DNA of 64,000 nucleotides from an uncultured Christensenella sp. (GTDB lineage: Bacteria > Bacillota > Clostridia > Christensenellales > Borkfalkiaceae): positions 14,575-78,574 of the forward strand of contig CAJUET010000009.1 of assembly GCA_910585595.1 (NCBI GenBank), in the 5' to 3' direction. Below the pieces are notes generated by a model that made no database searches, was not told the origin of the DNA, and saw nothing but the letters and a program-made list of their open reading frames with translations. Shown here piece after piece: positions 1 through 8,391 of this stretch. The position numbers were made by a program, and so were the translations under genes. Position 1 is the first letter of the stretch. Each line of letters opens with the position of its first letter.

Positions 1-1
1 G

Positions 2-775
2 CTGCATAGCGAGGGGTTTCTTCTCGAACAAAAGGAGTTCGCGGCAGGGGTCAGGATCGAGCATCTGCAGTCGAAAATTTCCAAGGCTCAGTACGGCGCG
101 GGATATTCCGCGCTTCCCGCCGCAGACTATAAGCTCGTCTCCCATGCGGGCGATCGGGCGGCGTTCACTTTTTGTATGTGTCCCGGAGGAGAAGTGATTC
201 CTTCCGCTTCCGAAGAAGGAGGCGTGGTCACGAACGGCATGAGTTTGTTTGCGCGCGACGGAAGGAATGCGAATTCTGCGCTTGTCGTACAGGTCAAAAA
301 AGAGGACTTCGGAAGCGAACACCCGCTTGCGGGCATTGCCTATCAACGCAAGATCGAGCGGGCGGCTTACGAGTCTGCGGGAGGGAATTATAGGGCGCCC
401 GTGCAGCTCGTGGGTGATTTCCTCGCCGATAAGGAGAGTTACTATTTCGGCGAAGTGAAGCCAAGTTATTCCGTGGGGACTCAGTTTGTTCCCATGCGCG
501 CGATCCTGCCCGAAGTCATTACAAAGACCTTGCGCTCCGCGCTCGTCGATATGAATTACCGCCTTTCGGGGTTTGCGGCGTTCGATGCAGTGCTTACGGG
601 CGTGGAGACGCGCACAAGCTCCCCCGTAAGAATCCTGCGCGGGGAGAGCTTGGAGGCGGCGGAGCGCCGCGGCGTGTATCCGTGCGGTGAAGGTGCGGGC
701 TACGCGGGAGGGATCACTTCCTCCGCGGCGGACGGACTTCGTGCGGCAGAGGCGATTTTTAAAAAATATGTTTGA
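2..775 (+). CDS. FAD-dependent dehydrogenase (COG2509-like), 3' part
   Basis: The open frame runs in from the left edge of the window and stops at TGA 773-775, so only about 257 C-terminal residues are present. The C-terminal motif GEGAGYAGGI followed by SSAADG is the FAD-binding signature of the uncharacterised FAD-dependent dehydrogenases of COG2509, and CPGGEV earlier in the fragment also fits that family. The family is a Rossmann-type flavoprotein related to HI0933/GidA-like proteins; its substrate is unknown. The missing N-terminus would carry the GxGxxG dinucleotide fold. A strong hairpin follows about 100 bp downstream and separates it from the convergent tmcAL gene. The family call is fairly sure; the function is not. 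Confidence 0.75.
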   Translation: MHSEGFLLEQKEFAAGVRIEHLQSKISKAQYGAGYSALPAADYKLVSHAGDRAAFTFCMCPGGEVIPSASEEGGVVTNGMSLFARDGRNANSALVVQVKKEDFGSEHPLAGIAYQRKIERAAYESAGGNYRAPVQLVGDFLADKESYYFGEVKPSYSVGTQFVPMRAILPEVITKTLRSALVDMNYRLSGFAAFDAVLTGVETRTSSPVRILRGESLEAAERRGVYPCGEGAGYAGGITSSAADGLRAAEAIFKKYV

Positions 776-872
776 TTTTTAATCGTTTTGTCACACGGCG
801 AACATATTTGCGGTTTATGATAGAGACAGATTTAACGTGCACGGCAATTTATGACAATTCTCCTATTCTCAA

Positions 873-907
873 ACGAAACGCCTGCGGCTTTGCCGCAGGC
901 GTTTCGT
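873..907. terminator. Bidirectional terminator hairpin
   Basis: A perfect 16-bp stem (873-888 with 892-907) closes a 3-nt loop and lies between two convergent genes. Short T-rich and A-rich flanks make it usable from either side, though neither U-tract is long. Confidence 0.7.
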
Positions 908-923
908 ATATCAAACACAGTTG

Positions 924-2123
924 TTATTTTTTAAGGGGACGTTCCACAAACAGAGTTTCGTATTCGTGATAGACGGAACCCGTTAAAACGTTGTATAAAT
1001 CGTTTGCAAGCGCGTCCGTTTCAAAAGAGAGAAGCGCGTTCTTTTTCAAAGCGAGCGCGTCGCTCTTTCGCACGAGCAGGGGAAGCGCGCTGTTTGAAAG
1101 CTCGGAAAAAATGTTTTCTCCGTCCGACTTTTCCGCCGCAAGCACATTCAGGTAGAGGGGGGAGGCGAGAAATTCTTTTACCATTTTCAGTTTGAGTTTT
1201 AAAAGATTTTCGCACAGAATGCGTTTGAGCCGCGAGAGAGTATAGCGCTTGGAGACCGTCTTTTTGAGCATATCACGGTAATCGGGATTGCTCCGCGTCA
1301 TGGCTTGCAGACGGTTTTCGAGTCCCTCCGAACAGTCGGTGCATTCCGCAATCTCTGCGGCGGGCGCAGAGAGGAGCGCGCACAGTGCGGCGGTTTCGAA
1401 CGAGTTTGGTCTCCACTTCATCATATCTTCGAAAACGTTTTTGGGAAGATTGCGCTTGAATGCCTTTTTGGGGCGTTTTTCCATAAGGAGCGCACCGCGG
1501 AGAGCGGTCGCGGAAGAGAAGTCGGCAAGAACGGAAGTATCGGAATATCCGCCTCCCACGCGCGGAATGGGCAGGGGTTCGATCGCGCTTGACTTTGCAA
1601 GAAGCGCACGGCAGTATTCCACACCCAAAATATTGTTCGGGTTTTTGAGAAGCGCCTCGTCGATGTCGGAATTGAGCGCGAGCGCCGCATCCGTGCGGGC
1701 TTTTACGAAGGACGTGCCGTTCTTCATGTTTTCCTTCATAAGCGACTTAAACTCTTTGCTCTCCGAAAGAGTCGCCTTTGCTACGGCAAGAAACTGTTGC
1801 TTATCGCCGCTTTCGCATCCGAACGCAAGCGTTTTTACGGCGGGGATTTGCGAAATCAGGGAAACAGCGCCCTCTGCAAAGATTTCCGCAGGAGCGACGG
1901 CAAACGCGGTGGGAAGTTCCAGAACGACGTCCGCGCCGTTCTCTACGGCGTGTTTTGCCCGTTCGTATTTTGAGAAAAGCGCGGCTTCTCCGCGTTGGGT
2001 AAAGTTTCCGCTCATCACGCACAGGATTTTATCGCACCCGCTCTCTTCGCGTATTTTACCGAGTTGATAGAGATGTCCGTTGTGAAAGGGATTATATTCG
2101 CAAATTACCGCGCAAAAGTTCAT
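924..2123 (-). CDS. tmcAL: tRNA(Met) cytidine acetate ligase TmcAL (YlbM family)
   Basis: A 399-residue protein starting MNFCAVICEYNPFHNGHLY. It has the nucleotidyltransferase-type HxGH motif (FHNGH, residues 13-17) and the family block SGNFTQRGEAALFSKYERA, both typical of YlbM/TmcAL (formerly DUF795). In Bacillus subtilis TmcAL uses ATP and acetate to make N4-acetylcytidine at the wobble position of elongator tRNA-Met. Length is normal for the family. The start codon is preceded only by a weak GGCGG. The gene is divergent from pta, and acetate, the product of Pta-AckA, is the substrate of TmcAL. The adjacency is therefore biochemically suggestive, though it may be coincidence. Confidence 0.9.
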   Translation of the reverse strand: MNFCAVICEYNPFHNGHLYQLGKIREESGCDKILCVMSGNFTQRGEAALFSKYERAKHAVENGADVVLELPTAFAVAPAEIFAEGAVSLISQIPAVKTLAFGCESGDKQQFLAVAKATLSESKEFKSLMKENMKNGTSFVKARTDAALALNSDIDEALLKNPNNILGVEYCRALLAKSSAIEPLPIPRVGGGYSDTSVLADFSSATALRGALLMEKRPKKAFKRNLPKNVFEDMMKWRPNSFETAALCALLSAPAAEIAECTDCSEGLENRLQAMTRSNPDYRDMLKKTVSKRYTLSRLKRILCENLLKLKLKMVKEFLASPLYLNVLAAEKSDGENIFSELSNSALPLLVRKSDALALKKNALLSFETDALANDLYNVLTGSVYHEYETLFVERPLKK

Positions 2124-2140
2124 TTTTTTACCGCCTTTTC

Positions 2141-2210
2141 TTTACTTTTTATTTTGTAAGGTGTATAATTGCATTCGGGAAAACCTTCGGTATCATTATA
2201 TACCGAATGC
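2141..2210 (+). promoter_or_regulatory. pta promoter and leader hairpins
   Basis: TTTACT (2141-2146), 17-bp spacer, TATAAT (2164-2169). Two overlapping inverted repeats lie just downstream: TTCGGTAT (2186-2193) with ATACCGAA (2200-2207), and GCATTCGG (2171-2178) with CCGAATGC (2203-2210). They can form alternative stems in the roughly 70-nt leader or serve as an operator. Confidence 0.6.
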
Positions 2211-2246
2211 GAAGAAAAATAAAGCAAAATCGAGGAGTAAATTATT

Positions 2247-3308
2247 ATGGGATTTTTCGACAAGGCAAAGAAGGCGGTCGGCGATTTGGGAAGAAAGATC
2301 GCAGAATGCGGAACGATCGTGGAGACGATCAAAAAGAAGGCGGTGGCGCTGAATAAAAAAATCGTGCTCTGCGAGGGGGAGGATTCCCGCGTGGTAGAGG
2401 CGGCGGGCGATTGCGCAAAAGAGAGGATCGCGCGAATCGTCCTTCTCGGGAATGCGGATAAAATCAAAATGAACAACCCCGACGTCGATTTGACGGGTGT
2501 GGAAATTATCGACCCCGCAACTTCGTCCAAGCTCGGCGAATACGCTTCGCTTCTCTATGAATTGAGAAAGGCGAAGGGCATGAGCGAGGAGCAGGCAAAG
2601 GAACAGGCAAAAGACGCCACCTTCTTCGGCGCGCTCATGTTAAAGGCGGGCGACGCGGACGGATTCGTTTCGGGTGCGTGCCACTCCACGGCAAATACCC
2701 TGCGCCCCGGACTTCAAATTATAAAAACGGCTCCCGGCGTTTCGTCCGTTTCTAGTTTTAACCTCATGGTCGTACCGATGGGAGGCAACAAATACATAGA
2801 GGACGACTGTATCGTATTTGCAGACTGCGGACTCAATCCCACTTACACGGCGGAAGGGCTTGCGGACTGCGCAATCGCAACGGCGAAGAGCGCAAAGGAG
2901 ATCGCAGGGCTCGATCCCAAGGTCGCGTTTCTCTCCTTCTCGACGATGGGCAGTGCCAAGCACGATAACGTAACGGTCGTGCAGGAAGCTGTCAGGATCG
3001 CTAAGGAAAAAGCGCCTGATTTAAAACTCGACGGCGAACTTCAATTCGACGCGGCGATCGTTCCCGAAGTCGCCAAACTCAAAGCGCCCGGTTCCGCGGT
3101 CGCGGGACACGCAAACGTATTTATTTTCCCCGACCTTGCGGCGGGAAATATCGGCTATAAGATTGCGGAACGCCTCGGCGGCTTCCAGGCGATCGGACCT
3201 ATCTGCCAAGGATTTGCAAAACCCTTGAACGATCTTTCCCGCGGGTGCAAAGCTTCGGATATCGTATGCGCGGTTGCCATCACGGCGCTTCAAACAGTAA
3301 AGGAGTAA
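2247..3308 (+). CDS. pta: Phosphate acetyltransferase
   Basis: A 353-residue class I Pta that converts acetyl-CoA and phosphate to acetyl phosphate in the cytosol. The family core begins at KKIVLCEGEDSRVVEAA (about residues 39-55). SGACHSTANTLRPGLQ and SSFNLMVVP are the conserved phosphotransacetylase blocks. The N-terminus is about 20 residues longer than usual and amphipathic. I kept this start because a good GAGGAG site precedes the ATG. ackA follows 3 bp after the stop, the standard acetate/ATP-generating operon of fermenting bacteria. Confidence 0.95.
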   Translation: MGFFDKAKKAVGDLGRKIAECGTIVETIKKKAVALNKKIVLCEGEDSRVVEAAGDCAKERIARIVLLGNADKIKMNNPDVDLTGVEIIDPATSSKLGEYASLLYELRKAKGMSEEQAKEQAKDATFFGALMLKAGDADGFVSGACHSTANTLRPGLQIIKTAPGVSSVSSFNLMVVPMGGNKYIEDDCIVFADCGLNPTYTAEGLADCAIATAKSAKEIAGLDPKVAFLSFSTMGSAKHDNVTVVQEAVRIAKEKAPDLKLDGELQFDAAIVPEVAKLKAPGSAVAGHANVFIFPDLAAGNIGYKIAERLGGFQAIGPICQGFAKPLNDLSRGCKASDIVCAVAITALQTVKE

Positions 3309-3311
3309 ATC

Positions 3312-4508
3312 ATGAAAATTTTAGTTATCAATGCGGGGAGTTCCTCGCTCAAATATCAACTCATCGACATGGCGACGGAAGAAGCCGTTGCAAAGGGTAC
3401 CTGCGAAAGAATCGGCATTGCGGGCGGTAAGCTTACGCATAAGGCGCACGGCAGGACCTACGAAATCGAAAAGGAACTTCCCGATCATACGGAGGCGATC
3501 TCCCTCGTGTTAAAGGAACTCACCGACGGCGAAGCGGGCGTCGTAAAGTCGATGGACGAAATCGACGCGGTGGGACACCGCGTAGTTGCTTCGGGCGAGG
3601 CGTTCTCAAAGACGACTCTCGTCGACGATCGCGCGATGAAGCTAATGGACGAAATCAAGGACTTGGCTCCCTTGCACAATCCGGCGGCGATTCTCGGCGT
3701 GAACGCGTGCCGCAAGGTCATGCCCGATAAAAAGATGGCGCTCGTCTTCGATACTTCCTTCCATCAGACGATGCCCGACTACGCCAAACTGTATGCGATC
3801 GACTATGACGATTACAAAAAGTATCAGGTGCGCCGCTACGGCGCGCACGGCACTTCGCATAAGTTCGTTGCGGGGGAAGCCGCAAAGTATCTCAATAAAA
3901 AGCCCGAACAGCTTAAAATCATCACCTGTCACTTGGGGAACGGTTCTTCGATCTCCGCAGTCGACGGCGGCAAGTGCGTCGATACGAGCATGGGATTTAC
4001 TCCGCTTGCGGGCGTTCCTATGGGAACGCGCAGCGGCGATATCGACTTTGCGGCGGTGGAATATCTTTGCATGAAAAAGGGTATGAGCCTCGAAGAAGGG
4101 CTTGCGTACCTCAATAAGAAGTGCGGTATGCTCGGCGTTTCGGGCGTATCGTCCGATTTCCGCGATCTTTCGGCGGCGGCAAAGATGAAAAACGATAGGG
4201 CGCGTCTGGCGCTCGATATGTTCGAGTACGACTGCAAAAAATACGTCGGTTCCTATATGGCGGTGCTCGGCGGACTTGACTGCGTCGTATTTACGGCGGG
4301 CGTCGGCGAAAATACTCCCGCAGTCAGAAAGGGGATCCTTTCGAATATGGAGGCATTCGGAATCGTGCTTGACGACGGGAAGAACGCACTTCCCAACGAC
4401 GGAACGATCCACGAAATTTCGGCGGATAATTCTAAGGTTAAGGTACTCGTCATTCCCACGAATGAAGAGCTCGTGATCGCAAGAGAAACGGCGGAACTCT
4501 GTTCCTGA
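3312..4508 (+). CDS. ackA: Acetate kinase
   Basis: A 398-residue ASKHA-fold kinase that makes ATP and acetate from acetyl phosphate and ADP. Recognisable blocks are NAGSSSLKYQ near the N-terminus, DTSFHQTMP, GAHGTSHKFV and the phosphate-binding stretch HLGNGSS. Length is that of the family. The AAAGGAG ribosome site overlaps the end of pta, so the two are translated from one transcript. No clear terminator follows; a new consensus promoter begins 41 bp after the stop. Confidence 0.96.
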   Translation: MKILVINAGSSSLKYQLIDMATEEAVAKGTCERIGIAGGKLTHKAHGRTYEIEKELPDHTEAISLVLKELTDGEAGVVKSMDEIDAVGHRVVASGEAFSKTTLVDDRAMKLMDEIKDLAPLHNPAAILGVNACRKVMPDKKMALVFDTSFHQTMPDYAKLYAIDYDDYKKYQVRRYGAHGTSHKFVAGEAAKYLNKKPEQLKIITCHLGNGSSISAVDGGKCVDTSMGFTPLAGVPMGTRSGDIDFAAVEYLCMKKGMSLEEGLAYLNKKCGMLGVSGVSSDFRDLSAAAKMKNDRARLALDMFEYDCKKYVGSYMAVLGGLDCVVFTAGVGENTPAVRKGILSNMEAFGIVLDDGKNALPNDGTIHEISADNSKVKVLVIPTNEELVIARETAELCS

Positions 4509-4549
4509 AACGAAATTTAAAAAATCTTGTGATTCAAGGGTAAAAATCA

Positions 4550-4578
4550 TTGACAAAGACACGGAAATATCCTATACT
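4550..4578 (+). promoter_or_regulatory. Promoter of the DUF177-rpmF operon, leaderless layout
   Basis: TTGACA (4550-4555), exactly 17 bp, TATACT (4573-4578). The ATG at 4589 is only 10 nt beyond the -10 box, so the expected transcription start (about 4585) leaves a leader of a few nucleotides and no Shine-Dalgarno site. Confidence 0.8.
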
Positions 4579-4588
4579 TTTTTAGTCA

Positions 4589-4996
4589 ATGGTTCATATA
4601 GACGTTTCGCGCGCCCGCGCTCTCGGAAAGCCGAGCGGCGATCTCACGTTTGAATATTCTGCGGACGACGCATTGATAGACGTTCCGTTCGTCGCGTTTT
4701 CCTCTCCCGTGAGCGTTTCTCTGCATTACGACGTAGGCGAGGACGGCAAGGCAGAGGTCACGGGCAGGGTTGGTTTCAGGCTGAAAGGGCTGTGCTCCCG
4801 TTGCATGAAAGAGGCGGAACGCGAATTTTCGGGAGAGATCGACGCCTTGTTCGTCCCGAACGGGGACGGCGGCGAAGATTATGCCTATACGAACGGCAGG
4901 ATCACGTTAGACGAAGTTGTGCGCGACGCGGTTGCGTTTGCGCTTCCGAGCAGCTTTGTATGCGGGGATGATTGCGAACTTCCCGCATTCCGTTAA
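4589..4996 (+). CDS. DUF177/YceD family protein
   Basis: A 135-residue protein with the paired cysteine motifs CSRC (about residue 70) and CGDDC near the end, characteristic of YceD/DUF177. These proteins are nearly always encoded just before rpmF, as here. In E. coli and plants they are needed for normal 23S rRNA accumulation. The next in-frame starts downstream would cut into the conserved domain, so the ATG four or so nucleotides after the predicted transcription start is the best choice. That makes the mRNA essentially leaderless. rpmF begins 29 bp downstream with its own ribosome site. Confidence 0.85.
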   Translation: MVHIDVSRARALGKPSGDLTFEYSADDALIDVPFVAFSSPVSVSLHYDVGEDGKAEVTGRVGFRLKGLCSRCMKEAEREFSGEIDALFVPNGDGGEDYAYTNGRITLDEVVRDAVAFALPSSFVCGDDCELPAFR

Positions 4997-5025
4997 GGAA
5001 AATACAAGAAGAGAGGTGGATTCAA

Positions 5026-5214
5026 ATGGCAGTACCCAAGGGAAAACAATCTAAGAGAAGAACGAATACGCGCTTTGCAAATTACAAGGCGTCCGCTCCT
5101 CAGCTTATGGAATGCCCTCATTGCCACAAGAAGAAAGTGGCGCACAGGGTTTGCGACAACTGCGGTTACTACGACGGTAAAGAAGTTGTTGCGCAAGAAG
5201 AAAAGAAGTCGTAA
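5026..5214 (+). CDS. rpmF: 50S ribosomal protein L32
   Basis: A 62-residue protein starting MAVPKGKQSKRRTNTR, the classic L32 N-terminus. Two pairs of cysteines (CPHC and CDNC) make the zinc-ribbon form of L32. I chose the ATG at 5026 over an upstream in-frame start because AGAGGTGG sits 7 nt before it and L32 always begins MAVP. It is cotranscribed with the DUF177 gene and followed directly by a terminator. Confidence 0.97.
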   Translation: MAVPKGKQSKRRTNTRFANYKASAPQLMECPHCHKKKVAHRVCDNCGYYDGKEVVAQEEKKS

Positions 5215-5220
5215 TTACGA

Positions 5221-5251
5221 AAGAGGTCGGCATAAGCCCGCCTCTTTTTTG
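5221..5251 (+). terminator. Terminator after rpmF
   Basis: An AGAGG...CCTCT stem with one internal mismatch and a short ATAA loop, followed by a run of T residues. Confidence 0.8.
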
Positions 5252-5286
5252 CTATACGGCGAGCCTGTATTCGGGCGAGGTTTTTT

Positions 5287-5799
5287 ATGAATCAATCTGC
5301 ATTTTATAATCTTTCTTACGGCGTTTATATCTGTTCCGCTTGGGATGAGGGCAGACCCACGGGTTGCGTTGCCAACAGTGCGATGCAGGTGACGGCTGCG
5401 CCCGCCACAGTTGCGGTAAGCATCAACCGCGAGAATTATACTCATAAATGTATCGGGGACTGCGGCTATTTTGCGATCACCGTTTTGAGCGAAAAGGTCG
5501 ATCCGCGGCTCATCGGAAAGTTCGGCTTTTTCTCGGGAAGGGATAAAGATAAGTTTGAGGGAGTGAGTTACACGGTCCGCGGAAAACTTCCCGTTCCCGA
5601 CGACGGCTGCGCCTATATCGTCTGTAAGGTCAAAGATAAAATGGAGACACCTACGCACACGGTGTTTTTGGGCGAAGTGATCGATGCCGATTTGCTCAAA
5701 AACGAAAAGCCCATGACTTACGAATATTATCATAGAGTGATCAAAGGGAAAGCGCCCAAGACAGCACCAACCTATAACGAGGCAAAACTGCCCGATTAA
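5287..5799 (+). CDS. Flavin reductase-like FMN-binding protein
   Basis: A 170-residue protein of the flavin reductase split-barrel fold. The segment GCVANSAMQVTAAPATVAVSINRENYTH (residues about 28-55) matches the FMN-binding block of flavin reductases and of the N-terminal domain of high-molecular-weight rubredoxin. Here the protein stops where the rubredoxin domain would begin, with no CxxC pair at the C-terminus, so it is the stand-alone form. It probably passes electrons from NAD(P)H to an oxygen- or nitric oxide-detoxifying flavodiiron partner encoded elsewhere; that is inference. A terminator follows. Confidence 0.8.
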   Translation: MNQSAFYNLSYGVYICSAWDEGRPTGCVANSAMQVTAAPATVAVSINRENYTHKCIGDCGYFAITVLSEKVDPRLIGKFGFFSGRDKDKFEGVSYTVRGKLPVPDDGCAYIVCKVKDKMETPTHTVFLGEVIDADLLKNEKPMTYEYYHRVIKGKAPKTAPTYNEAKLPD

Positions 5800-5820
5800 A
5801 TAAAATATTTCCGAATGAAA

Positions 5821-5846
5821 GCCGAAAGATTTCTTTCGGCCTTTTC
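5821..5846 (+). terminator. Terminator after the flavin reductase gene
   Basis: GCCGAAAG (5821-5828) pairs with CTTTCGGC (5833-5840) and is followed by CTTTTCTGTT. Confidence 0.75.
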
Positions 5847-6113
5847 TGTTCTTTATTGACAGTCGGCGTGAGCATATTAGATAGAGCCAAGATGAAAGAT
5901 TTCAGCGAGATGATTTTTCGGATTTTATGGAAAGAACAATGAGCGATCACGGCTTTGCAATAAAACAAACGTTAATGGGGGATGTAACAAAATATGAAAT
6001 TTTTTCGTCTTAATATATGAAGAGAAAGAGAGGGAAAGGCGAAAAAATACGATCGTTAATAAGGAAAAGAGAAACCTAGGATAAAATAAAGTGTTAAAAA
6101 GGAGGGGAAGAAG
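5847..6113. other. Non-coding stretch before the lipoprotein gene
   Basis: No convincing gene. A TTGACA at 5856 has only a poor -10 match (around 5877-5883). Short frames that appear have no ribosome site or family signature. The A+T- and purine-rich end carries AAGGAGGGG just before the lipoprotein start. Confidence 0.5.
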
Positions 6114-6692
6114 ATGAAAAAATCAGTAAGTACCTTTGCGGCGGTCATCATAGGGTTGTTGCTACTTTGCGGATGCGGGGGAATGGCTCTTTCGACTACG
6201 AACGAACGGCTCGACAGCACGGAAAGGCAACTGTCTTATCAGACGAATTCTATGAGACGATATTCCGTTGAGGAGGCGTATGAGAACGACTTGCTTACGA
6301 AGACGGATATTGCGTACGCCATGTATTATGCACAGGGAAGAGTTTACGCCTGTAAAGAATCAGATTGGGAAAAGAATAATACGGAAGCAATAAAAGAAAT
6401 TGATTTTACGCCCACAGAAGAATGTCCTGCGATAAGTGAACAGGTTGAACTCGACATCAAACATAATTTTTATGACGACACAGGAATGAACTTTAACGAT
6501 ATAGCTTTTGAGGAATTTGCAGAGAACGTATCGTTTAAATTTGTCGGGAGCTATAATGGCACGTTTGTGATCACAAAAATCGAAAGCATTTATTGGGATT
6601 ATGGTACCAGTGTGCCTCCCTCTGTTTATATTGGCGGTTTTGTCTGGTCAGGATCAAATGAAAACAATTTGTTTGTTTTTAGATATGAATAA
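6114..6692 (+). CDS. Hypothetical lipoprotein
   Basis: A 192-residue protein with a lysine start, a hydrophobic core and the lipobox LLLCGC (cysteine near residue 20-22), so it is predicted to be exported and lipid-anchored. A very strong AAGGAGGGG site precedes the ATG. The mature part is acidic and soluble, and I recognise no domain. It sits 18 bp upstream of the remnant of a secreted subtilase/Hint protein, and the tight spacing suggests the two were once one operon. It may be an accessory or immunity-like partner of that protein; this is speculation. Confidence 0.6.
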   Translation: MKKSVSTFAAVIIGLLLLCGCGGMALSTTNERLDSTERQLSYQTNSMRRYSVEEAYENDLLTKTDIAYAMYYAQGRVYACKESDWEKNNTEAIKEIDFTPTEECPAISEQVELDIKHNFYDDTGMNFNDIAFEEFAENVSFKFVGSYNGTFVITKIESIYWDYGTSVPPSVYIGGFVWSGSNENNLFVFRYE

Positions 6693-6709
6693 AAATTACA
6701 GGGGAAAAA

Positions 6710-7959
6710 ATTACGAGAAGTAAAACAAAAAATTTTGGAATAGTTGTAATTGGTGTTTTATTTTTAATCAGTTTAACGGGTATTGTGCATTTAATGGAAC
6801 TTCTGCGGCGGCTCCTCACGTCACAGGTGTTGCGGCGTTATTGCTGTCGCTCGATCCTATGCTTACAGGTAAACAGTTAAAAGAAAAGATTTTGCAGGGT
6901 TCGGATTCAATTACAATCAGTATCCTTGATTGGAATCAAATTGTTAAAGAATTGAACGTAACTTTATTGAATTGCAACATTACTTGCAGAGTAAGCAAAT
7001 CGGTTGTCGGCGCAATAACGGGTTATATGTCGAGCGGAAGCATTTATCAATGCGAAGTAAAAGGCGGGGTTTATGACTCGTCTGGATTTTCATTAGGCGG
7101 AATGGTAGGGTGGCATCATAACGGTTTGATTCATGACAGTAAATGTGAAACAAAGTTAAAAGTTAATAGTACCGAAAACTACGGGGAATTGATAGCCTTT
7201 CCAGAAAAAGCGGCGAGTTATGGAGTCCAAAATTGCGAAACTAACGTAACAATAGATAAACCGTGCGTCGCGGCGGGTACGCACATTACGCTTGCGGACG
7301 GACGGCAGGTGCCGGTAGAAACGCTTACGGGGAACGAAATGCTGCTTGTATGGAATTTGGAAACAGGGAGCTTTGACGCTGCGCCCATCCTGTTTATCGA
7401 CAGTGACCCTTGGCAATCGTATAAGGTCATTGATTTGGCGTTCTCGGACGGGACAAGCGTAAAAGTGATTTACGAACACGGTTTCTGGGACTATGATCTG
7501 AATGAATACATATATCTTAACGACGACGCGGCACAGTATATCGGTCATTGGTTCAATAAGCAGAGGACGGACGGGAACGGTAATTTCATGTCGCAACGCG
7601 TACAGCTTACGGGCGTTACGGTACGGAATGAGTACACTGCGTCATACAGTCCCGTAACCTACGGACACCTCTGTTACTATGTGAACGGTATGCTCTCGAT
7701 GCCGGGAGGGATCGAAGGAATGTTCAATATATTCGAGGTGGATGCGGAGACGATGCGCTACGATGAGGAAAAAATGCAGGCGGAAATCGAGAAATACGGA
7801 TTATTCACTTATGAAGAATTTGCCGAACTTGTACCCGTTACGCAAGAGGTTTTCGAGGCGTTTAACGGAGAATATCTGAAAGTCGCGATCGGAAAAGGTC
7901 TGATTGACTGTGAAACCTTGAACAGACTTGCGGAGCGGTATGCGGAATATTTGAATTGA
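6710..7959 (+). pseudogene. Secreted subtilase-GLUG-Hint protein, internally deleted
   Basis: A ribosome site AGGGG is followed by ATT (6710) where a start codon would be, then a signal-peptide-like frame (TRSKTKNFGIVVIGVLFLIS). Around 6786 the sequence jumps frame into FNGTSAAAPHVTGVAALLL, the catalytic-serine block of S8 subtilases. The signal peptide and the last catalytic motif survive, but the 250 or so residues between them are gone and the frames no longer match. The frame then stays open to 7959. It holds a GLUG-like repeat segment and then a Hint (hedgehog/intein) domain starting at Cys 7264-7266 (CVAAGTHITLADG), with the block-B histidine in VIYEHGFWD. No downstream HN dipeptide or second protein is seen, so splicing is unlikely. 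Any product would need a weak TTG at 6841. Confidence 0.65.
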
Positions 7960-7972
7960 ATTTCTTTTTGAA

Positions 7973-7999
7973 AAAAGTCGGGGATTCCCGACTTTTTTT
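7973..7999 (+). terminator. Terminator after the Hint remnant
   Basis: AAAAGTCGGG and CCCGACTTTT form a 10-bp stem with a 3-nt loop, followed by T residues. Confidence 0.85.
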
Positions 8000-8010
8000 C
8001 TGCAAATTGC

Positions 8011-8060
8011 TTGACGTTTACCCGATAGGGGTATATAATAAATATACCATTACGGGGTAT
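8011..8060 (+). promoter_or_regulatory. csoR-copA promoter with two CsoR-type operators
   Basis: TTGACG (8011-8016), 17 bp, TATAAT (8034-8039). Two G-tract pseudo-palindromes match CsoR sites: ACCCGATAGGGGTAT (8020-8034) inside the spacer and -10, and ATACCATTACGGGGTAT (8044-8060) just after the start point. Their placement fits copper-relieved repression of the operon by its own first gene. Confidence 0.8.
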
Positions 8061-8088
8061 CTATATTGTTTAAAAAGGAGTTCATAGT

Positions 8089-8391
8089 ATGGAAGGGTGC
8101 GACTATTGCAAAAATTACAGGGAGACGCCGCGGGGAGAGGAGGAGCTTAAAACGCTCGTGTCCCGCGTAAACCGCGTGAAGGGGCAGATGGAAGGAATCA
8201 AGGCGATGCTTGAAGAAAACCGCTATTGCGGCGATATCCTGATTCAGATTTCGGCGGCGGAGAGCGCCTTGCGTTCAATCGGTTATCTTGTATTGGAAGA
8301 GCACCTTGCGACTTGCGTAACCGATAAGATCAAGAGCGGCGACAAGGAAATTATCAAAGAGACGGTGGAACTCGTTAAAAAATTAAAATGA
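8089..8391 (+). CDS. csoR: Copper-sensing repressor CsoR
   Basis: A 100-residue all-helical DUF156/CsoR protein. The Cu(I) ligand set is intact: Cys47 (NRYCGD), His72 (EEHL) and Cys76 (ATCV). Two extra cysteines, Cys4 and Cys7, sit in a short N-terminal tail. Known members bind G-rich pseudo-palindromes as tetramers and let go when Cu(I) binds; such sites overlap this gene's own promoter. AAAAAGGAG precedes the ATG. The gene overlaps copA by 4 nt (ATGA), so sensor and pump are translationally coupled. Confidence 0.93.
   Translation: MEGCDYCKNYRETPRGEEELKTLVSRVNRVKGQMEGIKAMLEENRYCGDILIQISAAESALRSIGYLVLEEHLATCVTDKIKSGDKEIIKETVELVKKLK

Noticed and set aside
3642..4562. 306-codon frame on the minus strand over ackA
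   Set aside because: It is antisense to a certain acetate kinase gene, has no ribosome site or family match, and is the kind of frame G+C-rich codon bias creates.
7264..7959. Active intein within a host protein
   Set aside because: The Hint domain has its N-terminal Cys and block-B His, but no C-terminal His-Asn/Cys junction or downstream extein; the chain simply ends.
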